Assembly (NCBI RefSeq): GCF_020740795.1
Contig: NC_067287.1
Span: 10,059,501-10,123,500, forward strand
Length of the DNA: 64,000 bases
Direction: 5' to 3'
DNA from: Apus apus
Lineage: Eukaryota; Chordata; Aves; Apodiformes; Apodidae
Under the pieces are notes generated by a model. That model saw only the letters and a list, made by a program, of their open reading frames with translations, had not been told where the DNA came from and searched no databases. Positions within the stretch are counted from its first letter, which is position 1. Every line of letters starts with the position of its first letter. Both the position numbers and the translations under genes were made by a program. Positions 24,901 to 34,908 of this stretch are shown here, piece after piece.

Positions 24901-27412
24901 GGCTGTGTTCAGTTGCCTCGAAAAATCTCCAAGGACCACCTCCTCTCTGTGAAACCTGACACAGTGCTTTATTATTATCTTAGGGTGTTTCTGTCTCTCC
25001 TCTTTTTATATATTGAGTCAGAACCTCCTCTGATTCAATTATGACTACTGGCTCTTGTTTTCCTTCCATGCAGCTCCATAATAAGCCTGGCCATCTGTCC
25101 ATGTTGAAGCTGAGAACCTGGTTCAACCTGGATCTTTGCTGAGGACTCTGCAGTCCAAACGGATCTAAGACTGGGACAGCTTTTGGATTCTGAAGGGCCA
25201 GGCAGTGAATTAAACCTCTGTTTTTAAAAACAGGTAACTGAACCATGATTAACATAAAAACAAAGCCTCCTGCACCTGGCTGGCAACCGCAGAAAGTGGT
25301 GCAGCACTTGGCTTAACCACGTCAGTCATGAGTCTCCTGGCAGTGTTGGTTTAGTAAGTCCCTCGTGCCCTGCTGCATTTCTGCAGCCAACAGGAGCTAT
25401 TGCAACATGCCATGTCCTGTGTCAGCCACGTCTCTGAGCTGCAGGAAAGGCTCACAAACAGTGGTCTGAACTGTCAGGAGGAACATCTGAAAAAAATGTT
25501 TGCCAAAGACAAACATTATAGTTCAGTGTTGTGCTAAGACAACCTGTTCTTCCACAGAGGCTATGAATAGATGTGATTGAAACACGATGTTTCTCTCCTC
25601 CCCTGTAAGATTTTGCAGTCTAAGCTTAAGGTAGGAAGCAAAATACGGGCCCAGGGAGACAGGTGGTATGAATAAGTAGATAATATTGAATGAGCTGGGG
25701 ATCTCTGTGGCATAACTCTTTCCAAGTTTGTAGGTACATGTGAAAAAAAAGAACTTTCTTGAGTACAGATCTGAAGGAAGACAGCTAAGTGGCTTTGGAG
25801 AATGTCTTACAGCAAGGGGACCGCCTGGGAGAGGCAGGAGGTGCTCACTGCAGGGTGCAGCAAGCGGATGATGAAGGCTGGCAATGGGGGCTGGCCAGAG
25901 GTGAAAGCTGACTCCCAGGCATGCAGCCAGGGTTGTTGAGGGTCTTGGAAGTGACCACGAGCTGCCTGCACAGGCTCAGACACCTGTGTTTAAGGTGTGA
26001 GAGACGAGGGCAGCAGAGGAGGATGCAAGTGCTGGAATGACACGATGATGGCGACATTTGGGAAGCGCTGGTGCAGAACTGTGTCCATCAGGGCCAGAGA
26101 AAGCCAGGCATCTGATGGAGAGTTCCCAAAGAAGACTCAGCTGTGCAGGTACGTGTCAAGGGCTGTATCTGAGAGATGTCATGCACGTGGGGGCTCAGAG
26201 AACAGTGCACTGGTTTTTGCAAGGCACTAATGCAAAGAGCTGTGCTTTAACTCTGTTCTCAGCAGCTCACAAGCAACCACTCCCTCACCTATTGAATTTT
26301 TAGGGCATTTTCTTCCACTTAGCTGTCAGGTATTTTTCTCCTTGCACAGAAACATTCCACAGAACTACCTAGGGGCTGGGTTTGCTAATGCCAAGTGCAT
26401 GCACATTCATGTTGGGCTGTTTGTTTCTGCTCAGCTTACATAAACTGTAAGAAAAGTAAGATGCAAAGTCCAGTGAGACAGTGTCTGCAGACTTAAATGG
26501 GGCCTGTCAGACCTGAGGAGCTCTGCAGAGCTTTTGTCTTGGCTAAGAAGGACTGAGCAGTAGCAAATGTATTCTTATGGATGGGATGAGGATAAAAAGG
26601 GGGGACAGGGATGCAATGCCTGTACAAGGCTGAATCTGCACCCTGATGCAAAATGACATTTTTCACCCTGAGAACAACCAGCCTTCGTAATAATCTCCCC
26701 AGGGCAGAGGTGGATTCCCCAGCACTGGACACTTCTAAAGTTCAGCTGGACAGGGTGCTGGGCCATCTTGTCTAGACCAAAAGACTGGACCCGATGGTCC
26801 TTGAGGTCCCTTCCACCCCTCTATTCTATGATACGCTGAGGAAGATGGAAGTGAAAGGTGCCAGTAAGTCGTGGCTTGAAGTGAAGCCCGTGTCGCGGTT
26901 CCTTTAAAAGAACACAAAGAGCATCACCACCCTCCTCTCGCTCCTGGATGCTTCAATCTGAGCCTCCTGGGCCCTGCCCGCAGCGCCGGCAGCCCCAGCT
27001 CCGCAGCCTCGCAGCCCCTCACCGCGCTGCGGGGGCTGGGTGCGGCGGGAGCCCCGAGCCCTTCCCAGGTTCTCAGGGAGGCCGCTGCCTGCCCGCGGGG
27101 CTGGGACGAGACGGGGGACGGCGGGGCCGCGGCTTCAGCACCAGGGAGACCCTCCCCCGCCGCTCCCCGCACCTGTTGCGAAGCCCCCGGCAGCGGCGGA
27201 GGGGGCGGCCCGGCCCGGTCCCGGTGTGCCGCCCTGCTGCGGGGAGGCGTGCAGAGGGAACGGGAAAAGGGGAGAAAACTGGAAAGAAATGGGGGGGGGG
27301 GGGTGGGGAAAGGGCTGGATGAGGAAGGCAGAGGGGACGAAGCCCCCCCATCCCCGCTCTGCGGCACTCACCAGTTCCCAGAGCCGACGATGCAGACGCG
27401 GAGCGGGGACAT
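12869..27412 (-). CDS. GPD1L2: Cytosolic NAD-dependent glycerol-3-phosphate dehydrogenase, GPD1/GPD1L family (GPD1L2-type), complete
   Basis: Eight minus-strand exons (27412-27372, 22276-22099, 20234-20094, 18880-18742, 17027-16915, 14779-14546, 14410-14304, 12965-12869) join in phase into 349 codons plus TAG, exactly the length of GPD1. The enzyme interconverts dihydroxyacetone phosphate and glycerol-3-phosphate with NADH in the cytosol. Visible key residues are the GSGNWG nucleotide-binding loop (10-15), Lys120 in SLIK, Lys204 in GALK, Asn205, Asp260, Thr264, and Arg269-Asn270 in GGRNRK. Residues mix GPD1-type ([19 protein letters not shown]) and GPD1L-type ([32 protein letters not shown]) states. 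This suggests the third paralogue of non-mammalian vertebrates rather than GPD1 or GPD1L. Family assignment is near certain; the paralogue name is less so. The start is the ATG in the CpG island, with A at -3. Confidence 0.93.
12966..14303 (-). other. GPD1L2: GPD1-like intron 7
   Basis: AT-rich intron with (TA)-rich stretches near 13155-13190 and a perfect inverted repeat at 13189-13218. No exon or RNA gene recognised. Confidence 0.8.
13189..13218. repeat. Perfect 11-bp inverted repeat with direct-repeat loop
   Basis: Arms CTTAATTGCCC (13189-13199) and GGGCAATTAAG (13208-13218) are exact reverse complements around the 8-base spacer TTTATATA. The 13-mer CCTTTATATAGGG in the centre also occurs at 13151-13163, 47 bp upstream. 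It lies in an intron; function unknown. Confidence 0.85.
14304..14410 (-). CDS. GPD1L2: GPD1-like exon 7
   Basis: Acceptor CTTCTAG, donor GTAAGT. Codes [20 protein letters not shown] and [15 protein letters not shown] plus two bases of Lys. It is separated from exon 6 by only a 135-bp intron. Confidence 0.95.
14546..14779 (-). CDS. GPD1L2: GPD1-like exon 6 (catalytic domain core)
   Basis: Acceptor TTTCCAG, donor GTAAGG. 78 codons: [20 protein letters not shown], a segment with [17 protein letters not shown], then [20 protein letters not shown] and EAFARTGK. It contains Asn205, Asp260, Thr264 and the substrate-phosphate-binding Arg269. Confidence 0.97.
14938..15580 (+). mobile_element. CR1 LINE, 3'-terminal fragment (inactive)
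   Basis: Truncated CR1 retrotransposon in the plus orientation, antisense to the surrounding GPD1-like gene (intron 5). A 111-codon stretch at 14938-15273 still reads as the end of the CR1 reverse-transcriptase ORF (e.g. [35 protein letters not shown]). It is followed by the CR1 3' UTR (CCTTCCAACCCCACATGTTC) and the terminal repeat TTCTATGGTTCTA near 15567-15579. The lack of 5' sequence fits normal CR1 5' truncation. It cannot move on its own. Confidence 0.95.
15581..16914 (-). other. GPD1L2: GPD1-like intron 5 (remainder)
   Basis: Between the CR1 copy and exon 5 I see only unremarkable AT-rich intron sequence. Open frames of 97-105 codons on both strands around 16,076-16,410 lack family resemblance. 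Confidence 0.6.
16915..17027 (-). CDS. GPD1L2: GPD1-like exon 5
   Basis: No long open frame marks this exon; it was found by searching for the missing family segment between TTIG and NIVAVGAG. Acceptor CCCACAG, donor GTGAGT. Codes [20 protein letters not shown], then [17 protein letters not shown], ending on catalytic Lys204. The start ([10 protein letters not shown]) is the most divergent part compared with GPD1 and GPD1L. Confidence 0.92.
17028..18741 (-). other. GPD1L2: GPD1-like intron 4
   Basis: No exon, RNA gene or recognisable repeat seen. Several opposing 60-120-codon frames at 17.5-18.7 kb overlap one another and look like chance. Confidence 0.6.
18742..18880 (-). CDS. GPD1L2: GPD1-like exon 4
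   Basis: Acceptor TTCTTCAG, donor GTAACT. Codes [20 protein letters not shown], then [20 protein letters not shown] and TIG. The SVLMGANIA block is strongly conserved in the family. Confidence 0.96.
18881..22098 (-). other. GPD1L2: GPD1-like introns 3 and 2 (flanking exon 3)
   Basis: Intron 3 is 18881-20093 and intron 2 is 20235-22098. The only low-complexity feature is an A-run followed by an 11-base G-run at 19415-19425. No other gene recognised. Confidence 0.65.
20094..20234 (-). CDS. GPD1L2: GPD1-like exon 3
   Basis: Acceptor GTCCCAG, donor GTAAGT. Codes [40 protein letters not shown] and FGISLIK. It ends exactly on Lys120, an active-site residue in human GPD1. Confidence 0.96.
22099..22276 (-). 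CDS. GPD1L2: GPD1-like exon 2
   Basis: Acceptor TTTAAAG, donor GTAAGT. Begins [20 protein letters not shown], then [20 protein letters not shown] and ends [16 protein letters not shown]. This is the N-terminal Rossmann half with the family hallmarks MWVFEE and HENVKYLPG. Confidence 0.95.
24630..25100 (-). mobile_element. Degraded CR1-like LINE fragments, antisense
   Basis: Two adjoining pieces resemble CR1 internal and 3' sequence in reverse orientation: GCAGTTTAAGCCCGTTTCTC with GGTGATCATGTCTCCCTCCA (about 24,630-24,815), then CAGATTGGAAGGGACCATGA onward (about 24,826-25,100). They are highly diverged and the boundaries are approximate. Confidence 0.5.
26660..26835 (+). mobile_element. CR1 LINE 3' end fragment
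   Basis: Contains GGCAGAGGTGGATTCCCCAG, a segment GACTGGACCCGATGGTCCTT and GAGGTCCCTTCCACCCCTCT, then ATTCTATGATA near 26822-26832, the typical CR1 3' terminus. It sits just outside the CpG island, about 0.6-0.75 kb from exon 1. The 5' limit is uncertain. Confidence 0.8.
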
Positions 27413-27900
27413 GATGCGGGCTGCCCGCCCGCCCGGCGCTGCTGCCGGCGCCTCGCCTGGGCTCTGGATGGGGTCGGCCCGGCTCCGCTTGGCTGTGCTG
27501 GGTTCGGCCCGGCCCGTCCTGCCTGCCGGCACCGCCTCTCCCGACCCGGCCCGGCCCCCGGCGCCCGCGGGAGGGGCGGGCGTGAGCGGGCGGCGGCCCC
27601 GGGGCTGCGCTCCCCGGGCTGCGCTCCCCGTCCTCCCCGGCTCCGCCTGCGGTCCCGGCGGGTTTTCTGCCCGGGTCGGTCCTTGCCCTGAAGGGGTGAC
27701 CTACGAGCATCAGCTGGGACCGGGGGGATTCAGTGCCCCGGGTGGAGGAATGGGGGGAACTGGCGCCTTCTCCGGAATTCCCCAAGGATGGAGACCAGCG
27801 CGGGGGAGCCCGGTGCTTCTCGCGGCGCTGGGGCCTTCCTGCCCACCGGCAGCCCCGATGGTTTCTGCAGGGTGGGTAAGGTCGTGGAGTTTGGGGGGGA
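26950..27900 (-). promoter_or_regulatory. GPD1L2: CpG island / promoter of GPD1-like gene
   Basis: Abrupt rise in G+C and CpG density around exon 1, with several GC-box-like GGGGCGGG motifs (e.g. near 27,575). No TATA box is evident. The transcription start probably lies between the ATG (27412) and about 27,700. The long open frames on both strands here follow from the lack of stop codons in GC-rich DNA. Confidence 0.8.
27372..27412 (-). CDS. GPD1L2: GPD1-like exon 1 (start codon)
   Basis: ATG at 27412-27410 codes [13 protein letters not shown] plus two bases of Trp, followed by donor GTGAGT. The dinucleotide-binding GxGxxG motif begins here and is completed by exon 2. It lies inside the CpG island. 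Confidence 0.93.
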
Positions 27901-30179
27901 CACGAGCTGTGTCCCTCACTTAGGGGCAGTGAGGAACTTGGCGAGGTGCCCCCCGTCCTGGCAGCGGCTGCACAACGGCGGGAAGGGTTCCGGTGGGTGA
28001 GCAGGTTCCGATGCACAGCAGGGAGAGGTTGGGACTGCACTTGCAAGTGACTAATCATCGGCAATGAACTAGATCACAGTTCCTAATATAGAACATCAAA
28101 AGTTAATCTGCGAGGGAGGACAAAATGGAGTGTTGTTCCCTACCTGGTCTAATCACGCGTGATGCTCTACAAATTGCCACATGTCACCTCTCAGCCTTCC
28201 ACTACACCCCGTCTCCTCTCCACAGCACTCTTCTCTCTCATTTTTGAGCCAGAGAGCTGTGTTTGCTGCCTTCCCTGTGCCTGCACTCCTGCTTCCCCTC
28301 ATCCCACGGTGCCCAGGCTCCCTTCCCTGCCGGGGGCTGTAGGCTCAGCAGGGGCTACATCTGCTGCCCTTGCACCGCACCGGGCCTGGCTCAGAGGGTT
28401 TCTGGCTCCGTGTGGTGAGGAGACCTGACCCCCTGGTCCATAGAGGCAGGCTGGCTGCCAGCCTTTCAGAAGCCTGTGGGTGGTTTTGGAGGTGCACATA
28501 TGTTCAGCTTGCCTGCTGTCAGCTTCAGTGGCCCAGCTAGTTGGTGCATCCTGGAGGCAGTGAGAGTGTTTGGGGATGTAAAAACCATGTAGGGCAAAAT
28601 CCTGCAAAATAATATATTGGGAAAATGACTAGGACAGGTAGCTGAAGGGGAAGGTGTAGCTGGGACCCTCGGCATGTGTGAAGCCTGATGGGGAGCCCTG
28701 CGGGAAGAGGTGTTACCCTCATGCACAGTTTGAGTACAGCCAAGGCACAAGAGCCCTTCTCCAGCTCCAGGTGCATGTCCTCCAGTCTCCTGCTTTTTTT
28801 ATCATTGTTTGCTTTTTGCTTGGCAGTGCAGCTCCTCTGTGCCTCTTTATTCTCCTTTTTGCTTGTTCCACCCCTGTGAAGAAGCTTTACTGTGGAGGTG
28901 AGGAGGAGCCATCGCCCTTCTTGCCCCATTTGCACCCTGAGGCTTCTCTGCTTGTTGCAAGATCTTCTGTGTGGTGAGTCCCCAAGCCCTAGTGGGAGGA
29001 CACACAAGTACTGGCTTCTGCAACTAGTTCATGCAACAGATGATGTCTCTAGTCTACATAGTACATAAGAATTGCAAACTGTAATGATTTAATCTAATTT
29101 AATGTGGAAACTTTTAATTATAAAGGGGAGCTGGATCAGTTTGATGGCCTCTGGACTGATGGGGTTATGTGCCCTCCACATTCAGTTTCCACTGACCATT
29201 TGGTCGGTGCACAGAAGCTGGCAGGGCTGAGATTGGCAGGGGATGAGCAGGCAGATGGATATGGCAGCACTTGTGAAGAGCAGAGGACACAGCCAGGGAC
29301 TGTGAGTGCACGTATGAGCTTATACGTCTGTGACACTAATTGGCCATGGAAGTAGATAACTTATGCTGCTGCTGAACTGTCCTCTGGATCCATGCAGTCA
29401 CTGCTCCATGGAGATGGGTAGGAAAGCTTTCATGCACAAAGGACTGTTCCAGGCATTCTGCAGGCAGTTTTACCTGTCAGGTTCTGATGTCAAGGCTGTC
29501 TCAGTGTGTGGGGACACAGAATGGCCCTGAGAAATGGGTCCTTTGTCAGATTCCAGAGCCCCTGAACCTTATGGGACACGTGGATGCTGACAACTGTTGT
29601 TTTATCAGGCAAGGAGAAGGATCTGTTCTTTCCCACAAAGGCACAATGTTTATTTTCCACATAAGCCCACAAGCACTACCTCTTAAGTGTGAGTCACCAG
29701 TTCATAATGCATAAAAGCTCAGTCCACTTAACAGGGAGGCTAAAGACAGCTCTCTGAAGGCCACCCCCACCCAAGCTCACCTGATCTTCTGCACCTAATG
29801 GGTCACGCATGTATCAGCAGCTGGAGATTACACAGCTGAACAGTCTTCTGCAAACAGAAAAACCTCATTGTCAGTGCTGCAAAGCCAGGGCAGCTGACGG
29901 GCATTTTTTCCAAGCCAGGTGTGGGTCATTCTGTGGTGTCAATGTGGTCTTTGAGCACCCTGAAAAATGTGACTGCCAAACTCGGCAGGTGCCAGGCAGA
30001 GGACAGGCAGGGATGAGAGGTGAGGTCTGGTGCTCTGTAGAGAGGGACTTGAGGGCAAGGTAAAGGGCAGTATGCTCTGCCCTATGATATCGATATAGCT
30101 ATTGCATACTTTGCTTCCTTGGCCGCTGGTCAGTGATTTTTGGGCACCCAGGTGATTATGGGATAGGGCCAGTCCTCTG
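27901..30179. other. Intergenic, no gene seen
   Basis: Between the divergent genes. GC content falls back to normal. Several 80-156-codon frames on both strands (e.g. 28,537-29,007) overlap each other and show no recognisable protein or splice structure. Confidence 0.55.
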
Positions 30180-30479
30180 TTCTCCTTCCCCGGATGAGCT
30201 GAAGCTGGGCCTGTAAGGACACTCTGCCCACTTCTTGCTGCCAACTCACAGTCTTATCCTGCTCTATCTTAAAACTGGTTAGCTTTTTTTCCCCACTCCT
30301 ACTGAGAAGCTGTTTGAGACCATTACCCCTCTCACAGTGAGAACCTTTCTCCCCATTTCGTATCCAACTTATGCCCATCTGCTCTAGCAAAAGCACTGTC
30401 TAAAAATGTGAACTATTCTTCTCCCCTGGTGCTTATTCTTCCCTCTGCCTGCCTTAAACCCCAAATGTATTTACAGAGA

Positions 30480-31330
30480 GGAACTGGATCACTTCTCACC
30501 GTTCATTTTGCCAAGCTCAGCATGACATGCTCTTTTATCTCCTCTTTTCTCTTCCTCTGATTGTCTGGATGGCACTTCTCTGAACCTGTTCCAGCATGAA
30601 GTCAGGCTTTCTGAACACTGATAACCTGAATGACGCCCTAAAATCTCAATTGAGTTTTACCTGGTGCCTTGTATATATTTACTTATTGATCCTGGAAAAA
30701 GGTGGCTTGTAAGACTGCATTTTCTTTTTAAATAACTACATCAGGCATGTGGCTCTTCCTCTTCTGTTGTTCATAGCAGATACATTTTAATTCACAGCAG
30801 AAATGTTATCAGTTTCTCCGTGCATGGCCCTGCATTTTACACTGAAACATTTAATCCCATGTATGTTACTAGGGCATAACAATCATGTAATTCTTCCTTT
30901 AGGACCTTCTCTCTATTGAAAATGTCTCCCAGCTTTATCGTTAGCAAATTTCATTACCCCACTTGTCATTTTTTGTGCCAAGACAACTAATGAAATTATT
31001 TATTAAGACTGATTTCTCCAGTCCTATAATGTTGCTCTCGGCCCCACCAGCAGTTTTCAATCCCAGTACTATTCCTTTGGCATTTTATAGTGTTTTTGTT
31101 AATCCTCATCTTCTTGAGTTTAACTAATAATTAAATAGGTAATATCAAATCTAACACTTTACCAAAGTCCAGGTTGATAAGATTTATTAGTTTTCCTTTG
31201 TCTGCAAATGCAATTACCTTATCAAAGAAAGACATTGGGTTAAACTACATGTAACATGCCTGTTTTGCACTTTGACCCATTTCCTGCTTCCCTCAGTGTC
31301 TTTTGTTACTCATGGCTAACATTTGCTCCA
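30480..31330 (-). mobile_element. Ancient CR1-type LINE relic, antisense
   Basis: Phrases typical of old amniote CR1 in reverse orientation appear in the right order: CTCTGATTGTCTGGATGGCA, TTACCTGGTGCCTTGTATAT, CACTTTACCAAAGTCCAGGT, TTATCAAAGAAAGACATTGG. It is heavily diverged with unclear ends and may extend left to about 30,180. Confidence 0.55.
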
Positions 31331-34300
31331 AAAAGCCTGTAGATTTCAGTGATGGAGATGACTCAGTCTTCAGAAGTGAAGGGTAAAGAGCTCTTGAGTG
31401 TTATGGCTGTGCTACATGCAGTGATTTCCAGATCCAGGCCCTTTAGCCCATGAAGTGTGCTGCCACTGCTCTCTGGGTTACATTTTCCTCCTTACAGAAG
31501 CAGAACTAATATATTCCTTTAGCTTTTAGGTACCTGCCCTGCTGTTATCGTCGATGATGCTTTTCTTTGTTTCCTTTGTAACCATGCAGCTAAAACCCTT
31601 GTTCTTGTTTTCCTTCCCTGTGCAGGTCTGATTTGTTTCGGTTTTGAGCCCTACCTCTAATTTTGGATATTTGAAGGACAGTTTTCTCTGCATATCACTC
31701 CCTTCATGTTTTTTCACCAGGCTTTCTGTGTGTTCCCAAGATGTCCTGCACTGTCTGCATCACAGTTCATATTCTGTGTGGGCATATGGAGCTACGGGTA
31801 ATATTCTGACTTATTTTGTCTGGTCTCTCTGGAGAGGATTGAGGGACTGTATTCTGTCTTGTGATTACTTGAAAGCAAAGCAGAGCACGAATTTTGCACT
31901 TTCTGAGGTGGTGACCAGACAGCACCACTCCTCAGCATCTCTAGGCAAAGGGGAACTGAAAATTGAGCTTGCTTTTTGTTTTTTTGTGTTGTTTTTTTTT
32001 TCTGAACCTTGTGGACTGATATCAGCAGGACTCAACAGCAAAGGCTGAGTTTTCCCACTGGTGGACCCATGGGTCCAGGTAAGGCCAGGGTAGGTCTGGA
32101 GTTTAGTATAAGGGTTTCCACGTTCAGCCTGGGTGTGTGAGAGGAGCCTGTCTGGTGTGAGTGTCCACAGAAACTTTCCTCTGGCCGAGGTCTGCAGGCT
32201 GTGAATGACCTACCACTTCAACTCAACCCAAACTGCAAGTGCCTCACCCTCACCTTACACTAGATAGCCTGTTGCAGGGCACTAGCATCGAAGGTTTCCA
32301 TGGTTTTAAGTGTACATATATAAACACTGTTGTATGCTTAATTTCTTTTAGTTATAGGTAGTAAATAACAACCATTTATACTAAGGTAGCAAGTAAGAAC
32401 TCAAAGCAGCTCTTCCAGGATGTTAGGTACAAATAAATAGTCAGTTTATGTCCCCAAGAGCTGACAGTCCAAATAACTTACAGCTCTACAACTTCCACAT
32501 GGACTTATTGCAGTCTGCTTTTACTGACTCATGGGCTCTAGAAAACAAATCAAGAGTGAAGTTTTTACTCCATTCATTTTATTTAGTGGAGGTCTTTACT
32601 GGATGTTCTGGTGGGATTATAGGAAGGACTCTTTTTTTTTCATGCTTAAATTAGTTCTTCAGAAAGGTACTTATCAGAAAATGAGATTGGATTTTAGCTC
32701 TGTAGAAGTCTATGTAATTTCAAGTAATATAAGGAATTCAAGCAGAACAGATTAAGAGGCCAGTTATAAACCATCTGTACTCTTAGGGCTTTCTGTAATC
32801 CAATGGAGAATGTTTCCAGGAGAAGCAACAGGACTCTAGCAGAACTGAAAAACTCAGTTGCTGTAAGAATAACACTACTGGTAACTTGGAGTTAATTTTC
32901 TGTAAAATAGATGTCAATCCACAGGCAACAGACCTACAGAGACTTTCTAGAATCCAAATATACCTACTCTGTAGGCAGCACAGACTGCAACGAGAAGGAA
33001 GCATGTCATTTGGAAATTAGGAAGGAGATGCAGAATTGGTTAGAGTGTGCAGATACAAGTAGGAGATGTGGTAATGAGAATAGTTCCTTATCAGTATCTC
33101 ATAAGCAGAGCTTATGCAGAAACATAGCAGTCAAATAATGAAGGACAGGTTTGCCTACAAAAATTACCAAGTGCTTTGGCTTGGTTTCCAGACTGATCTT
33201 GTTATCTTGATACACCTGAAAATGGCATTTGACTGAGATAACAAGCAGCTAAACATGATGATGGAGATCTGCAGCAGATGGAGAGATATTTATGTTGCCA
33301 TAGAAACCATGTGGGAAAAGTGTGTAGGAGTGAAGCATGGTGCAGAAAAGCTTCTAGGAGAAGGGGCTAATGACTGAAGAACCAAATTCACTCAGCAGCT
33401 GCTAAAGTTAGTTAATACACTAATAAAAATGCAGTAGCTTTTTCAGGAAATTGAGAATCATGGAGGAAGTGACTCCTAATGGTGAGCTGGAGACAGCAAA
33501 GCCATGTTGTGCCATGGGTAGGGCAGAAAGAGTCTTTAAAGAAAGGCTGGAGGTGTTTGTGAGTTGGATGAACTAGCTGGGAATCTCCTCAACCACAGCC
33601 ACAGTGTGTGCTCCCCTTGTGTCTGCTGAGCACACACCAGAGCCAGGCCAGTGATAAGGGGACTTGCTCTACTCGGCCTCCTCTTCCCTCCTTGCAGTGG
33701 GTCCATTTCTGCTTGGGAGGTGACCCAGCCCTAATAATTTGGTATCTTCTCACTCTCCCAATGTGAAGAACCTGTTAGGTGGTTCCCAGTGCTACAGGGC
33801 TGACCCCTCAGTGATGGACTCACATGCGGCTACTTTTATTGAAGAGGGATTCAGGTCCTAAGCAGAAAAAATATGTAGTTTTTATTTCCTCACACAAAGA
33901 GCTTGAGTAGAAGGCTATCTGGAGGACATTTCTGTTTCACTCTCTGTTTCTTTGAGGTAGATGGTGGAGATCTCCTTGAGCTCAGAGAGTGGAGTCATCC
34001 AGGGCCTATGGAGGCAAGGTAGAAGGTGAGCCCTCCCGTGGTACAGGAGGAGCAGATAGAGATGATGGGCTCCAGCCATGACCCTTTGTGCTAGAACAGC
34101 TTGCACCCTGCAGAAATGGGCAGTGAGGCAGTACCCAGAGCTCACAAGTTGGAGAGAAAAGGGCAGGGAGGTGTCCCTGTGTGACTTGAGCAAGCAGAGA
34201 GCTGGTGCTTGGGGAAGACCCAGGGCACACATCCAGCTGTCGGCAGCAGCTCCAACAAACTGCTGGATTAAAGCCATGCCTGCTTCCAGAAACCCTGCTG

Positions 34301-34765
34301 CTGCTGTGTGCTGGGCAGCTGCACAAGCGTGTGAGAAGGGATTGAGCCAAAGTGCTTGTCACTGCTGTAGTGACAGAAATGTCTCTGACTTGGGTCATAA
34401 CTGACTTATCTCCTGCTGCTGCTGGGGAGCTGTTAATCTGTTAGCCTTTATTTAGTCTGTGTGGAGACTTGGAAGCCCCTGCCAAGACTGGGTGTAAGTG
34501 CTGTAACTGTTCCCAGGTGGTGGGACTGGGTGGTGGGCAGGACCATAGGCTGTTGGGGTCTAAAAAAGAGTGTGATGGCTGCAGCTTGCCAGTGTGGGCA
34601 GGGATGGAACTGCTGTGGACTCTGATCTCGTGCAATGACCACAGAGCAGTGTTGCTTCTGCTGCTCTTGCAGCCCTGTGGCTGCATGGCAAGGATGACAG
34701 CTCCAGGCTGTGGCAAGCCTCTCCCCACAGGATATTGAAGAAATATAGCTGTACACAGGGAGCCC
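31331..34765. other. Intergenic, no gene seen
   Basis: No recognisable coding exon. A 10-bp inverted repeat (CTTGTTATCT at 33198-33207 and AGATAACAAG at 33236-33245) is the only small structure noted. Open frames of up to 134 codons (31,644-32,048; 34,006-34,398) look like chance. Confidence 0.55.
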
Positions 34766-34908
34766 CTACCCAGCTTTCCTGTAGCCCCTTCAGGTACTGG
34801 AAGGTGCTATAAGGTCTGGGAGCCTTCTCCTCTCCAGGCTGAACAGCCCCAACTCCCTCAGCCTGTCTTTGTAGGAGAGGTGCTCCAGCCCTCTGATTGT
34901 ACAACTAA
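34766..34908 (-). mobile_element. CR1 LINE internal fragment, antisense
   Basis: Reverse complement of the segment also present in the 14.9-kb copy: CTCCTCTCCAGGCTGAACAG and TGTAGGAGAGGTGCTCCAGC. The minus strand reads YLKG and related RT-end residues. Only about 140 bp survive, without the 3' terminus. Confidence 0.85.

Larger units (their letters stand above)
22277..27371 (-). other. GPD1L2: GPD1-like intron 1
   Basis: 5.1-kb intron containing degraded CR1 fragments (about 24,630-25,100 and 26,660-26,835), a short (AT)n run near 24,189-24,201, and, at its 5' end, part of the CpG island with a 13-base G-run (27291-27303 on +). No additional exon seen. Confidence 0.7.

Noticed and set aside
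12869-27412. Assignment of this gene to GPD1L proper
   Set aside because: The 349-aa length, GPD1-type blocks and the LMLN/OSBPL11 neighbours fit a separate paralogue better. GPD1L remains the main alternative name.
27135-28064. 309-codon minus-strand frame and 224-codon plus-strand frame in the GPD1-like CpG island
   Set aside because: GC-rich DNA lacks stop codons, so long frames arise on both strands at once. The translations are Pro/Arg/Gly-rich low complexity with no domain, and they overlap the real exon 1 in another frame.
28537-29007. 156-codon minus-strand frame in the intergenic gap
   Set aside because: It overlaps other frames of similar length on both strands and shows no protein similarity I can recognise.
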